Below are positions 16,414 through 24,228 of a stretch of DNA of 64,000 nt, in pieces. Below the pieces are notes generated by a model. The model searched no databases. It worked only from the letters and a program-made list of their open reading frames with translations, and had not been told where the DNA came from. A program made the translations under genes and the position numbers. Within the stretch, counting starts at the first letter, position 1. Each line of letters begins with the position of its first letter. This stretch comes from Treponema sp. (GTDB lineage Bacteria; Spirochaetota; Spirochaetia; Treponematales; Treponemataceae). The stretch is from NCBI GenBank assembly GCA_017470605.1, contig JAFUYH010000009.1:1-64000 (forward strand). Reading direction: 5' to 3'.

Positions 16414-17451
16414 TTATTTCTTATAAATAAAAGTTGCTGCTCCGGCACCGTCATAAGAGTCATAATAGATTCTTACTCCTACGCCATCAATAGCGGCCTT
16501 GTTTACTTCAAAAGTACAAGAACCCTTGAAAACTTCTCCAGCTTTAATTGGCTCAGAATGCCATTCAATCCAGTTATTAGAAGCAAGTTCTGCCCACCAG
16601 TTTACAGCAGGGGTAGATTCATACAAAGCAGCTCGAATTGGTGTTTCAATATCTCTGTTTGAAGTTCCTTCAAATGTGATTGTTACTTTATCACCTACAA
16701 TAGGAAGACGACCAATAGAGTTTTCAAACAAATCAATTATAGAAATTGCTGCACCATAGGCATTAATTTTGCCGTTTTCTGTTTCAGCCTGCATTTCAAT
16801 CATCTTTGCAGAATCAGCAAGATTCAAAGAAATTTCAACTGGAGTAGAAGGAGCCTTCTTTTCTACCATATCGCTTGTATCTGTAGTAACTGCATCTGTT
16901 TTCTGCCATTTGATTGTAGGAGCCTTTCCTACTTTTTCCCATCCGGCGCTTTTTGCTCCACCATGGTCATAGAACATCATAAAGCGAAGATTTTTTCTTA
17001 CGTTTGTTGTCAGAGTGAATGTGTAAGTGCCTTCAAAAACTTCGCCAGCCTTAATCGGGCCATAAATAGGTGTGTCGCAGTCTTTCTGTGAAATTACATT
17101 AAGCCAGTAATTTGCCTTAGGACTGTCGTCCATTACACATCCCATAATTCCAGGAAGGTCAATGTCTGAAACTCCCTTAAAGTGAAGTTCTACTGTATCT
17201 CCTTTTTTAGGAAGACGGCCAATAATGTAGCCAGAAAAATCAGGGCTGTCTTTCTTTGTACTCTGATAATAATCGTTGTTCTTTTCAAAGGTAGTTTTCT
17301 TTCCTGCATTTGAATCTGCAAAGTCAAGAACATAGGTCATTGGACCGGAAGGAGCATCTTTTTTTGCATCCTTCTTTTTGTCTTTAGGTTTTGCGCTGAG
17401 TGATCCAGCAACTAATGCCAGCATACATATTGCTGTTACAATTTTTTTCAT
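16414..17451 (-). CDS. Exported two-repeat protein, paralogue A
   Basis: A 345-residue secreted or periplasmic protein with a signal peptide (MKKIVTAICMLALVAGSLSA) and a Lys/Asp-rich linker. It has two copies of a domain of about 130-150 residues. Each copy carries a GD-x-V-x-(L/I)-x-F-x-G core (GDTVELHFKGVSDID; GDKVTITFEGTSNRDIETPI), an A-N/V-Y/W-W motif (KANYWLN; AVNWWAEL) and PIKAGEVF. The predicted fold is beta-rich, like a jelly-roll binding module, but I recognise no named family. It has AGGAGG before the ATG and its own promoter. A paralogue lies next to it. Confidence 0.7.
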   Translation of the reverse strand: MKKIVTAICMLALVAGSLSAKPKDKKKDAKKDAPSGPMTYVLDFADSNAGKKTTFEKNNDYYQSTKKDSPDFSGYIIGRLPKKGDTVELHFKGVSDIDLPGIMGCVMDDSPKANYWLNVISQKDCDTPIYGPIKAGEVFEGTYTFTLTTNVRKNLRFMMFYDHGGAKSAGWEKVGKAPTIKWQKTDAVTTDTSDMVEKKAPSTPVEISLNLADSAKMIEMQAETENGKINAYGAAISIIDLFENSIGRLPIVGDKVTITFEGTSNRDIETPIRAALYESTPAVNWWAELASNNWIEWHSEPIKAGEVFKGSCTFEVNKAAIDGVGVRIYYDSYDGAGAATFIYKK

Positions 17452-17475
17452 AGGTATTTCCTCCATGTTCCTATA

Positions 17476-17503
17476 ATTATAAAACCGGCATAAAGGAAAG
17501 CAA
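17476..17503 (-). promoter_or_regulatory. Promoter of paralogue A
   Basis: On the minus strand TTGCTT (plus 17498-17503), 16 bp, TATAAT (plus 17476-17481). The leader is about 20 nt with AGGAGG. Confidence 0.55.
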
Positions 17504-17552
17504 TCAAAATATACTTTTATAATTTGATGAAAATATTTAAATTTTCAATAAA

Positions 17553-17597
17553 AAAAGCGGAAGTGTCTTCAGGTTGCCCCGTAACACTTCCGCTTTT
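17553..17597 (-). terminator. Terminator of paralogue B
   Basis: A perfect 14-bp stem: AAAAGCGGAAGTGT (17553-17566) and ACACTTCCGCTTTT (17584-17597). It lies downstream of the minus-strand gene ending at 17628, with T runs on both sides. Confidence 0.8.
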
Positions 17598-17627
17598 ACT
17601 GTATAAAAGTCAGATTAAATTATCAGC

Positions 17628-18611
17628 TTATTTTGCAAACTTGAGCATTGCAGGAGATGCACCTTCGTAGTTCTTGTAGTACATCTGAACTGAAATACCT
17701 TCTTTGCAAGATTCTTTAAGTGTGAATTCAACCTTTGTCTTGAATTTCTTTCCAGCCTTTACAGTATCAGCCTTTGTAAATTCCTGGAATTTATCTTCGC
17801 TGTCAGAAATCAAGTCTTTCCACCAGCCTACAGCAGCTGTATTTTCTACCAATGTAATAAGGATTGGTTCGTTGATGTCTACATTTGAAGTTCCTTTGTA
17901 AGTGATGATAACTTTATCACCTTTCTGTGGGAGCCATTCACCGCATTCTTTTGTGAATGCAAAGATAGCCTGGAAAGCATCGTTTCCGCGTTCAAATGTA
18001 ATAAGTTTTGAAACTTCACCAAGGTCAATCTTGTATGTCTGCTGTCCCTTTGGTCTTCCAAGAGTAGCAAGAATTTCTGGATCACCAACAAATGACTTAC
18101 CAACTCTTTCTATTTTACAAGTTGTAAGTCCACCATTCTGTTCACCATAAGCCATGTTGAAAATACATTTTGCTTTAACATCAGCAGTGAGTGTAAATAC
18201 GATATCTACATCAATAGGAACGCCAGCTTTTACGTCCTTAATAATTGTGTCGCCTTCTGAACTTTCACCCTTAGAAAGGCGAGTCCAATAGTTTGCGGCA
18301 GGAGAGTTATCAACAAGGTTTACATAGAGATTGTCGATATCCATGTCAAATGTAAGTTTACCTGTTACGCGAACTGTATCTCCTTTCTTTGGTTTGTTTG
18401 GTTTTACCAAGCCTGACCAGTCTGGTGGTGTATTATCCTGACGGGTTGAAACACCTTTTGTTCCATACTGTGAGTTGTCTACGAATTTGAATTCTGTAAG
18501 TCCACCATCAGCCAAATCCAATGTGTATTCCATTGGGTGTGTGATTTCAGCTGCCGACATCATTCCGCATACAGCAAGTGCCAATGCAGAAACTAAAAGT
18601 GATTTTTTCAT
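17628..18611 (-). CDS. Exported two-repeat protein, paralogue B
   Basis: A 327-residue exported protein related to its neighbour at 16414-17451. A signal peptide (MKKSLLVSALALAVCGMMSA) is followed by two domain copies, with cores KKGDTVRVTGKLTFDMDID, and KGDKVIITYKGTSNVDINEP with AVGWWKDL. Both paralogues keep the second copy best, so the pair arose after an internal duplication. The start at 18611 has AGGAGG upstream. A longer frame begins at 18668 but would put 19 polar residues before the signal peptide. The function is unknown; a binding protein for envelope or carbohydrate ligands is only a guess. Confidence 0.7.
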   Translation of the reverse strand: MKKSLLVSALALAVCGMMSAAEITHPMEYTLDLADGGLTEFKFVDNSQYGTKGVSTRQDNTPPDWSGLVKPNKPKKGDTVRVTGKLTFDMDIDNLYVNLVDNSPAANYWTRLSKGESSEGDTIIKDVKAGVPIDVDIVFTLTADVKAKCIFNMAYGEQNGGLTTCKIERVGKSFVGDPEILATLGRPKGQQTYKIDLGEVSKLITFERGNDAFQAIFAFTKECGEWLPQKGDKVIITYKGTSNVDINEPILITLVENTAAVGWWKDLISDSEDKFQEFTKADTVKAGKKFKTKVEFTLKESCKEGISVQMYYKNYEGASPAMLKFAK

Positions 18612-18682
18612 AAAAATTTTCCTCCTGGCGAAAGTGCCCGAAGAAAACAAGAGGTTTAATTCAAACACTTTCTTTTTATTAA

Positions 18683-18710
18683 ATTATAAATCAGAAGTAA
18701 CAGAAGTCAA
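18683..18710 (-). promoter_or_regulatory. Promoter of paralogue B
   Basis: On the minus strand TTGACT (plus 18705-18710), 16 bp, TATAAT (plus 18683-18688). The leader is about 65 nt. Confidence 0.65.
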
Positions 18711-18837
18711 GAAATTATTATTGGTTTTCTTTATTTTACTTTGATTTTACTTAATATTATTTGATTTTTTACTCAATATTAACAACTTAAAATATAAAAA
18801 ATCCATCAAATAAGATAAATATAGGGTAAATTCCTTA

Positions 18838-18865
18838 TTGATTTTCTGAATAAGTGAGTTAAACT
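18838..18865 (+). promoter_or_regulatory. Promoter of the exported protein gene at 18895
   Basis: TTGATT (18838-18843), 16 bp, TAAACT (18860-18865). AGGAGG follows shortly before the ATG. The remaining 18711-18837 is AT-rich and holds nothing else recognisable. Confidence 0.5.
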
Positions 18866-18894
18866 GTTAATATCATACATAGGAGGAAAAACGT

Positions 18895-19485
18895 ATGAAA
18901 AAAACTTTATCTATATTGCTCGTTGCAGCAGTTTCTTTATCTGCAGTTTTTGCAGCACCAAAAAAATCAGCTATCCCGGAAGCACCAGAGATTACAGCTC
19001 CAGTAGAATTGAAATATGGTGATGACTGGACAATTGATACAACCTGGTTTGGAGAAGAGTATTTTACAATTGACGGAAAATCTGTTCACTATAATCCAGG
19101 TTCAAAAAACAATAATCATGCAGTAATGTTCAAACTTGCCCGCCGTGGAACTCTTGCAAAAAATTCTGTACTTGAAATTGAATATAAAATGGATAAATAT
19201 GATCCTTCAAAATCTTGCCAGCTTGTTATTCAGCCTGCAACAATGGAAGGAACCGGTTCTGCTGATTATGGTATGCAGAATTATCCGATTTTGTATAACA
19301 ATTTTGAACCAGCAGAAACAGGCGTTTTGACCGTAGACTGCGACAGACTTCTTAAATCATCTGTAAAAAAGGTTCTTGATGGTTTCCGTATGATTAACAA
19401 CGAAGGTTCTTACGAAAAATTTAAATGGCAGAGTGACTGGGGCTTTACAATCACAAAAGTTACAATGAAGCCTAAGACAAAATAA
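18895..19485 (+). CDS. Hypothetical exported protein
   Basis: A 196-residue protein with a clear signal peptide (MKKTLSILLVAAVSLSAVFA). The mature part is beta-rich with many aromatic residues (DDWTIDTTWFGEEYF, WQSDWGFTITKVTM), as in carbohydrate-binding modules, but no family is certain. It is transcribed divergently from paralogue B. Gene position, export and similar size per domain suggest it works with the two paralogues, although the GD-x-V core is not obvious here. Confidence 0.7.
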   Translation: MKKTLSILLVAAVSLSAVFAAPKKSAIPEAPEITAPVELKYGDDWTIDTTWFGEEYFTIDGKSVHYNPGSKNNNHAVMFKLARRGTLAKNSVLEIEYKMDKYDPSKSCQLVIQPATMEGTGSADYGMQNYPILYNNFEPAETGVLTVDCDRLLKSSVKKVLDGFRMINNEGSYEKFKWQSDWGFTITKVTMKPKTK

Positions 19486-19532
19486 GTGGAAAGATAAACA
19501 CTTTTTACTCTAAATTACCACAATAAACAGAG

Positions 19533-19570
19533 CCCGGAATCCATTTCTTTTTAATGGTTTCCGGGTTTTT
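19533..19570 (+). terminator. Terminator
   Basis: CCCGGAA-t-CCAT pairs with ATGG-t-TTCCGGG across a short loop and is followed by a T run. It closes the gene at 18895-19485. Confidence 0.75.
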
Positions 19571-19648
19571 CTTTGAGCATTGTTTGCGCAGCAAAACAGG
19601 TTTTATACTTATTAATCTCATTTTATTTTCTATCTGACATTTTTGCGT

Positions 19649-19654
19649 TATACT
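19649..19654 (+). promoter_or_regulatory. Leaderless-type -10 element of the DNA methyltransferase gene
   Basis: TATACT lies 6 nt before the ATG at 19661, with no ribosome binding site. The -35 region is weak. Confidence 0.5.
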
Positions 19655-19660
19655 TTTCTT

Positions 19661-20941
19661 ATGATTTCCCTTTCCTGGACAGATTATTCAGAAAACTTTG
19701 ACGATGTGACTCTTGCTGAAAAAGCGTGTTTTATAACACCCGAAGGAAAGCCTTCAGATTTAAAAGCGGATTCTTGCGGAAACCTTATGATTGAAGGCGA
19801 TAACTATCCGGTTTTACAGAAAATCAGTAAGGATTTTGAAGGGAAGATTCACTTTATTTATATTGACCCCCCATATAATACAGGAAATAATTTTACCTAT
19901 GAAGATGATTTTTCTGTTCTTTCGCAAGATTCTGCCAGTGGCAGTAGCAGGGTAGATAAACATTCCGCATGGCTCAGTTTTATGAAGCGCCGTCTTCAGC
20001 TGGCAAAAGATATGCTTTCTGAAAAGGGCTGTATTTTTATAGCAATAGACCAGAGTGAACTATATACGCTCAAACTTTTATGTGACCAGATTTTTGGTGA
20101 AGAAAATTTTGTAAACGATTTTATGTGGCTGCATGGTAAGGGCAAAAAAGACCGCTGGTCCAGAACCTTGCAGCAGCACACTTTGTGTTATGCCCGTTTT
20201 AAGGCAAAACTGCCTGCTTTTAGGGAAATAGAAAACAGCAACTGGGCTCATACAAATGCAGATGATGACCCTCGGGGAAAGTGGTTTTCTGGGAGCATTT
20301 CTTTTAATGAAAAACGTTCAAATCCAAATCATAAAAACTTTTATTCAATAACTTCTCCAGGCGGTAGGGTTTGGACCCGTCAGTGGCTTGTTACCCGCGA
20401 AGAAATGGATTCCCTGCTTGCAGACAAGCGTATTTTTTTTGGCAAGGCTCCCCAGTATTCCAAAGTTCCGCGTGTAAAAATCTTTAATGACACAGAAAGC
20501 GAAGTTATTCCAAGAAATATTATAGAAAGTGTAGAAACTACTAGAGCGGCACAAAAACATCTTGATAAACTTCTTGGAGTAAAAGGAGCCTTTGATAATC
20601 CAAAACCGGTAAATCTTATAAAGCATTTGATGAAAATTTGCGGACTTCCCAAAGATGCGCTTGTCCTGGACTTTTTTGCAGGAAGCGGAACCACTTTTGA
20701 GGCTCTCTGTTCCCTGAATTCAGAGGATGGTGGAAGGCGGAAATGCATCCTTGTTCAGAAAGCAGAACCCACATATTCTCTGCAGACAAAAAAAAGCCCG
20801 CGAAAAGGTTGTGAAGCGGCCTTTAATGCGGGCTATATGACAATTGCAGATTTGTGCTGGGAACGCTGTTGCCGGACTGCAAAAGAATACGGTGCTGCAA
20901 TTTCCAGACTGAATCTTGTTTTTGATTCTAAGTCAGACTAA
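19661..20941 (+). CDS. Site-specific DNA methyltransferase (beta-class, probable adenine-N6), orphan
   Basis: A 426-residue methyltransferase with the order catalytic motif DPPYNTG (residues 69-75) before the SAM-binding motif DFFAGSGTT (337-345), which is the beta class used by type III Mod and some type II enzymes. It should methylate adenine in a specific DNA site; the target region lies between the motifs. It is shorter than typical type III Mod proteins, and no restriction subunit lies next to it. It may therefore act as a solitary, regulatory or protective methylase. The frame extends to 19643, but the ATG at 19661 fits the -10 spacing. Its stop overlaps the convergent DUF1015 gene by 4 bp. 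Confidence 0.85.
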   Translation: MISLSWTDYSENFDDVTLAEKACFITPEGKPSDLKADSCGNLMIEGDNYPVLQKISKDFEGKIHFIYIDPPYNTGNNFTYEDDFSVLSQDSASGSSRVDKHSAWLSFMKRRLQLAKDMLSEKGCIFIAIDQSELYTLKLLCDQIFGEENFVNDFMWLHGKGKKDRWSRTLQQHTLCYARFKAKLPAFREIENSNWAHTNADDDPRGKWFSGSISFNEKRSNPNHKNFYSITSPGGRVWTRQWLVTREEMDSLLADKRIFFGKAPQYSKVPRVKIFNDTESEVIPRNIIESVETTRAAQKHLDKLLGVKGAFDNPKPVNLIKHLMKICGLPKDALVLDFFAGSGTTFEALCSLNSEDGGRRKCILVQKAEPTYSLQTKKSPRKGCEAAFNAGYMTIADLCWERCCRTAKEYGAAISRLNLVFDSKSD

Positions 20942-22257
20942 TTAGGAACAAGCCTTCTGCATTCCAGATAAAAGCGTTTTTCATCAGCTTCTCCCATGCT
21001 GAAACTTTTGCGGGGGAGTGGCCCTCTTCCGCTTATTGTTTCAAAGAAAGACTCTTTAGCAATTGGAGGAAGAAGAATGCCCACTGCATTATCACGTTCC
21101 CCAAGCTTTAAGACTTCATCGCTTCCATGAATGTAATCAATCTCTGCATCTTTACCCTTTAGGAAGGCGTCAATTTCCGGCTGCAGGCGGGCAACTGCAA
21201 GTTCTGTAATTCCAGTTTTAAGCAGAATATATTTCTGTTGGCTTCCGTCTTTATAAGCAAAGCCAAAATCTGCAAGGGAGGCCTTTACTGCTGCATCCAG
21301 TTCTTCTGCCCCAGAAACTTCTTTTATGCTTCCACCAAGTTTTTCTGCAAGAACCTTAATCAGTCCTTCGTTATCTGCATTAAAAATAACCCGGTGAATC
21401 GGCTCAAAAGTAAGTCCCGAATCGTAGATGTTTACAATTTCAACAAGAGCATAACGTACAGGACATTCTGCAAGATCTGCAGTCAGTTTTTCTTTATATT
21501 CATCCCAAACAGCTTTTGCAGTTGCAAGAGAATGATTTCCATCTCCTACTGCAAAAAGGAAAGTTGAACCGTCCTTCTGTCTTTTTGATTCAGCAATTTT
21601 TTCTACCGCAGAAGTTATGTGAGACAGTTCACTTTCAGATTCCACAGCCCAGCCCTTTATGGAACCTCCATTGCACATTAAGTTTCCTTCATAAAGAGGT
21701 TTTTTGGAATTTACCAGTTTGCCAGTTTCTCCAATAAGAAGGTCTTCCCTGTCATCAACTAAAAGCATGATGTGAGGCAGTTCAAGGGGGGCACCTCTTC
21801 TTATTTCCATGCGCGGTGGAATGCGTTCTACAATAGTTGCTTCCGTGGCGCGGATATTTGCCGTAGAAAAAGGTTTCCATTCATAAGTTTCCAAATCAAT
21901 CTGGGCAACAAGGCCTTTTCTTGTTCTTCCAAAGGCAGTTTTCCGTTCTACATAAATCATGCAGTTGTGAGCGGCCTCAAACACACCTTCGTCCAGATAT
22001 GACTTCATGGTTTTTCTGATTTTTTCTATTCTCTGAGCCTTATCTGGCGAAGACAGATAAACTTCTGGCAGAATAAGATTTAAGGTAGAAGGTTTTCCAG
22101 AGGCGGCACTTTCTGCTTTTTTCCAATAATCCAAATCCTGTGTGTACTGGTCACAGGCAATAACAGCCCAGCTGCTTACGTCAATATTTTTTGGCAAAAG
22201 AATTTCCGGCACGCGGATTCCATAAGAATTAAGTTTTTCTGTATTTGTAGTTTTCAT
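20938..22257 (-). CDS. DUF1015 family protein
   Basis: A 439-residue cytoplasmic protein of the DUF1015 family, whose role is not established. Diagnostic stretches are SSWAVIACDQYTQDLDYW near the N-terminus, ANIRATEATIVERIPPR, and FAVGDGNHSLATAKAVW, and the protein ends with a conserved RGPLPRKSF segment. The ATG at 22257 has TATACT 7 nt upstream and no ribosome binding site, so the mRNA is probably leaderless. It is divergent from rpoN with 46 bp between start codons. Confidence 0.85.
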   Translation of the reverse strand: MKTTNTEKLNSYGIRVPEILLPKNIDVSSWAVIACDQYTQDLDYWKKAESAASGKPSTLNLILPEVYLSSPDKAQRIEKIRKTMKSYLDEGVFEAAHNCMIYVERKTAFGRTRKGLVAQIDLETYEWKPFSTANIRATEATIVERIPPRMEIRRGAPLELPHIMLLVDDREDLLIGETGKLVNSKKPLYEGNLMCNGGSIKGWAVESESELSHITSAVEKIAESKRQKDGSTFLFAVGDGNHSLATAKAVWDEYKEKLTADLAECPVRYALVEIVNIYDSGLTFEPIHRVIFNADNEGLIKVLAEKLGGSIKEVSGAEELDAAVKASLADFGFAYKDGSQQKYILLKTGITELAVARLQPEIDAFLKGKDAEIDYIHGSDEVLKLGERDNAVGILLPPIAKESFFETISGRGPLPRKSFSMGEADEKRFYLECRRLVPN

Positions 22258-22264
22258 AATTCAG

Positions 22265-22297
22265 AGTATACAGACAAGAGAAAAATTGTGCTACAAT
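22265..22297. promoter_or_regulatory. Overlapping divergent leaderless-type promoters (DUF1015 gene and rpoN)
   Basis: Minus strand: TATACT (plus 22265-22270) lies 7 nt before the DUF1015 ATG. Plus strand: TACAAT (22292-22297) lies 6 nt before the rpoN ATG. The -10 of rpoN falls where the -35 of the other gene should be, so both polymerases would compete for the same DNA. Confidence 0.5.
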
Positions 22298-22303
22298 AAA
22301 AGT

Positions 22304-23704
22304 ATGGCTAAAGTCAGGATAAATCAAAACTCTTTTCAGACTCAGAATCAAAGGCAGCGCCTGTCTCATCGTCAGATTCAGGCTTTGCAGTTTCTTGCCA
22401 TGAATACTTCAGATTTGCGGGATGCAATTTATAAGGAAGTAAGTGAAAATCCAGCTCTCGAAATTGTACGTGATAATAGAAATTCTGGCGATGTTCCAAA
22501 ATCTTCTTCATTTTCGCAAGAAATGCTTGAAAACAGTGAAGATAAAAACGAATCACTGCAGCAGCATCTTTTGCATCAGTTAAATTCCATGAATCTTTCA
22601 GAAGATGAATATCAGCTTTCTCAGAAACTGATTTATAATCTTGATGAAAACGGCTGTTATGGCTCTCTTCTTTCTCCTGAAACTCTGATTGATAAAACAC
22701 GCCCCCTGCAAAACAGGGAAATGCTTTATCACTGCATGGATATGATTCAGAGAATGGATCCTGTTGGAACCTGCTGCCGGACTCCGGAAGAAAGTCTGCT
22801 TGTTCAGGCGCGTATATCCGGGACTGCTGATGAACTAAGTCTTTTCCTTCTGGACGGGCATCTTGAACTGCTGAATCCGCCGGAAGCAGGCCGTATCGTA
22901 AAAAAACTTACAGAATATAGGGAAAGGTGGCATAAAAAGGCTTTTGCTCCAGAAATTGTGCTGGATAGGATTCCCCTCAATCAGGAGTCTGTTGAAAAAG
23001 CCCTGCATTTTATTCTTTCATTGAATCCAAGACCTGCTCAGGGATATGTAGTTGAAGCGGGTGCTGACTATGAAAAGCCTGATGTAATCCTGTCTGTGGA
23101 AAAAGTAAGCGGAAGTCTTCCTTCTGATGAAATTTGGCATGGCCTTGTTTCTGGGGATGAAAACTGTCATTTTCAGATAAAATATGCTTCTGGAGTTTTG
23201 CCGGAACTGCGTATTTCTCCTGATTTTTCTTTTGATAAGGAAAATGTGGCCAGGGCTAAAGAGTTTATAGAAAATCTTTCATACCGAGAAAATACACTGG
23301 TTCTGCAATGCTGTTATATCGTAAAGGCCCAGCGTTCTTTTTTTCTGAAAGGCCCTGGAAATCTTAATGTCCTGAGCCGAAGACAACTTGCAGAAAATCT
23401 GGGCCTGCATGAATCTACAGTTTCAAGAATGTCTGCGCGGGGTAACAGCAAATATATTCAGACAGAATTCGGGCTTTTCCCGACAAGTTATTTTTTTACG
23501 TCAGGGGTTTCTTCTGCTGATGGCAGTAAAAAGGTTTCTGCGGAAAAGATTAAAAATATGATTGTAAGGCTGCTGGAAAAAGAAAGTGAACTGTCTGATT
23601 CTGAACTGACCTTGCGGCTGAATAAAGAGGGCATAAAAATAGCGCGGCGCACTGTGGCTAAATACCGCGCTCAAATAGGAATTAAAAACTCCTACTACAG
23701 ATAA
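22304..23704 (+). CDS. rpoN: RNA polymerase sigma-54 factor
   Basis: Sigma-54 directs RNA polymerase to -24/-12 promoters and needs an AAA+ activator. The 466 residues show the Gln-rich region I (QRQRLSHRQIQALQFLAMNT), the core-binding region with DENGCYG, the helix-turn-helix LAENLGLHESTVSRM, and the C-terminal RpoN box ARRTVAKYR (447-455). The ATG at 22304 is preferred over a TTG six codons upstream because MAKVRINQN is family-like and a -10 hexamer is correctly spaced. Downstream hpf, hprK and ptsH recall the rpoN gene neighbourhood of Proteobacteria. Confidence 0.95.
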   Translation: MAKVRINQNSFQTQNQRQRLSHRQIQALQFLAMNTSDLRDAIYKEVSENPALEIVRDNRNSGDVPKSSSFSQEMLENSEDKNESLQQHLLHQLNSMNLSEDEYQLSQKLIYNLDENGCYGSLLSPETLIDKTRPLQNREMLYHCMDMIQRMDPVGTCCRTPEESLLVQARISGTADELSLFLLDGHLELLNPPEAGRIVKKLTEYRERWHKKAFAPEIVLDRIPLNQESVEKALHFILSLNPRPAQGYVVEAGADYEKPDVILSVEKVSGSLPSDEIWHGLVSGDENCHFQIKYASGVLPELRISPDFSFDKENVARAKEFIENLSYRENTLVLQCCYIVKAQRSFFLKGPGNLNVLSRRQLAENLGLHESTVSRMSARGNSKYIQTEFGLFPTSYFFTSGVSSADGSKKVSAEKIKNMIVRLLEKESELSDSELTLRLNKEGIKIARRTVAKYRAQIGIKNSYYR

Positions 23705-23708
23705 GGCT

Positions 23709-23726
23709 AAGGCCGCCAGCGGCCTT
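23709..23726. terminator. Short GC-rich hairpin between rpoN and hpf
   Basis: AAGGCCGC (23709-23716) and GCGGCCTT (23719-23726) with a 2-nt loop, between convergent genes. There is no good T run, so its role as a terminator is uncertain. Confidence 0.45.
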
Positions 23727-23741
23727 ACACAATCCCTTATG

Positions 23742-24029
23742 TTATTTTTCCTGAACTTTGTCCTTTTCCTTCTTAATCTTGTTGTCAAGAACATCCATCA
23801 TTTTGTTCAGGGCAGCGCCAAAGTCATAGTCTTCACCAGTAACGTGAGCCTGAGTTCCCCATTTAAAGTTTACTGTTGTATCAAAAGAGTATGCTTTATC
23901 GTGTTTGATTTTCATCAGAAGGTCAACAATAAGGTCATCTGCATAAGAGATTCTCTTTAATTTTGTATCTATCATATCCGATTGTTTTTGTTCCAGTGTA
24001 AATCCTACTGCGTTAATTGAAGGTGTCAT
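23742..24029 (-). CDS. hpf: Ribosome hibernation promoting factor (short HPF/RaiA type)
   Basis: A 95-residue S30AE-fold protein that binds idle 70S ribosomes. Supporting stretches are NAVGFTLEQKQSDMIDTKLKR at the N-terminus and ALNKMMDVLDNKIKKEKDKV at the C-terminus, with a strand-rich middle. The C-terminal dimerisation domain of long HPF is absent. The start at 24029 has AAGGAG upstream. A longer frame to 24194 lacks a site and would add 55 unlike residues. Position next to rpoN supports the call. Confidence 0.75.
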   Translation of the reverse strand: MTPSINAVGFTLEQKQSDMIDTKLKRISYADDLIVDLLMKIKHDKAYSFDTTVNFKWGTQAHVTGEDYDFGAALNKMMDVLDNKIKKEKDKVQEK

Positions 24030-24193
24030 ATTAGTCTCCTTATAGTTAGATTTTGTTTGAAGGAAGAAAATGACTTTCAAATCGTCAGCTCCTTCCATCT
24101 GTATTAAAATATAACATGGTATTTTTAAAAAAAACAAATTTATATTTTGCTTGACAATTGTTCTGTATTGCCCTGATTGCCCTAAATAAGCCA

Positions 24194-24222
24194 TTGAAAA
24201 TATCTAGTCAACTGTGTATAGT
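24194..24222 (+). promoter_or_regulatory. Leaderless-type promoter of hprK
   Basis: TTGAAA (24194-24199), 17 bp, TATAGT (24217-24222), then 6 nt to the ATG at 24229. There is no ribosome binding site. Confidence 0.65.
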
Positions 24223-24228
24223 AAACAT

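Noticed and set aside
16414-18611. Outer-membrane barrel assignment for the two-repeat proteins
   Set aside because: No terminal Phe or amphipathic strand pattern; soluble beta domains fit better.
24030-24194. N-terminal extension of hpf to 24194
   Set aside because: AAGGAG before the ATG at 24029 and family length fix the shorter form; the extra residues are unlike HPF.
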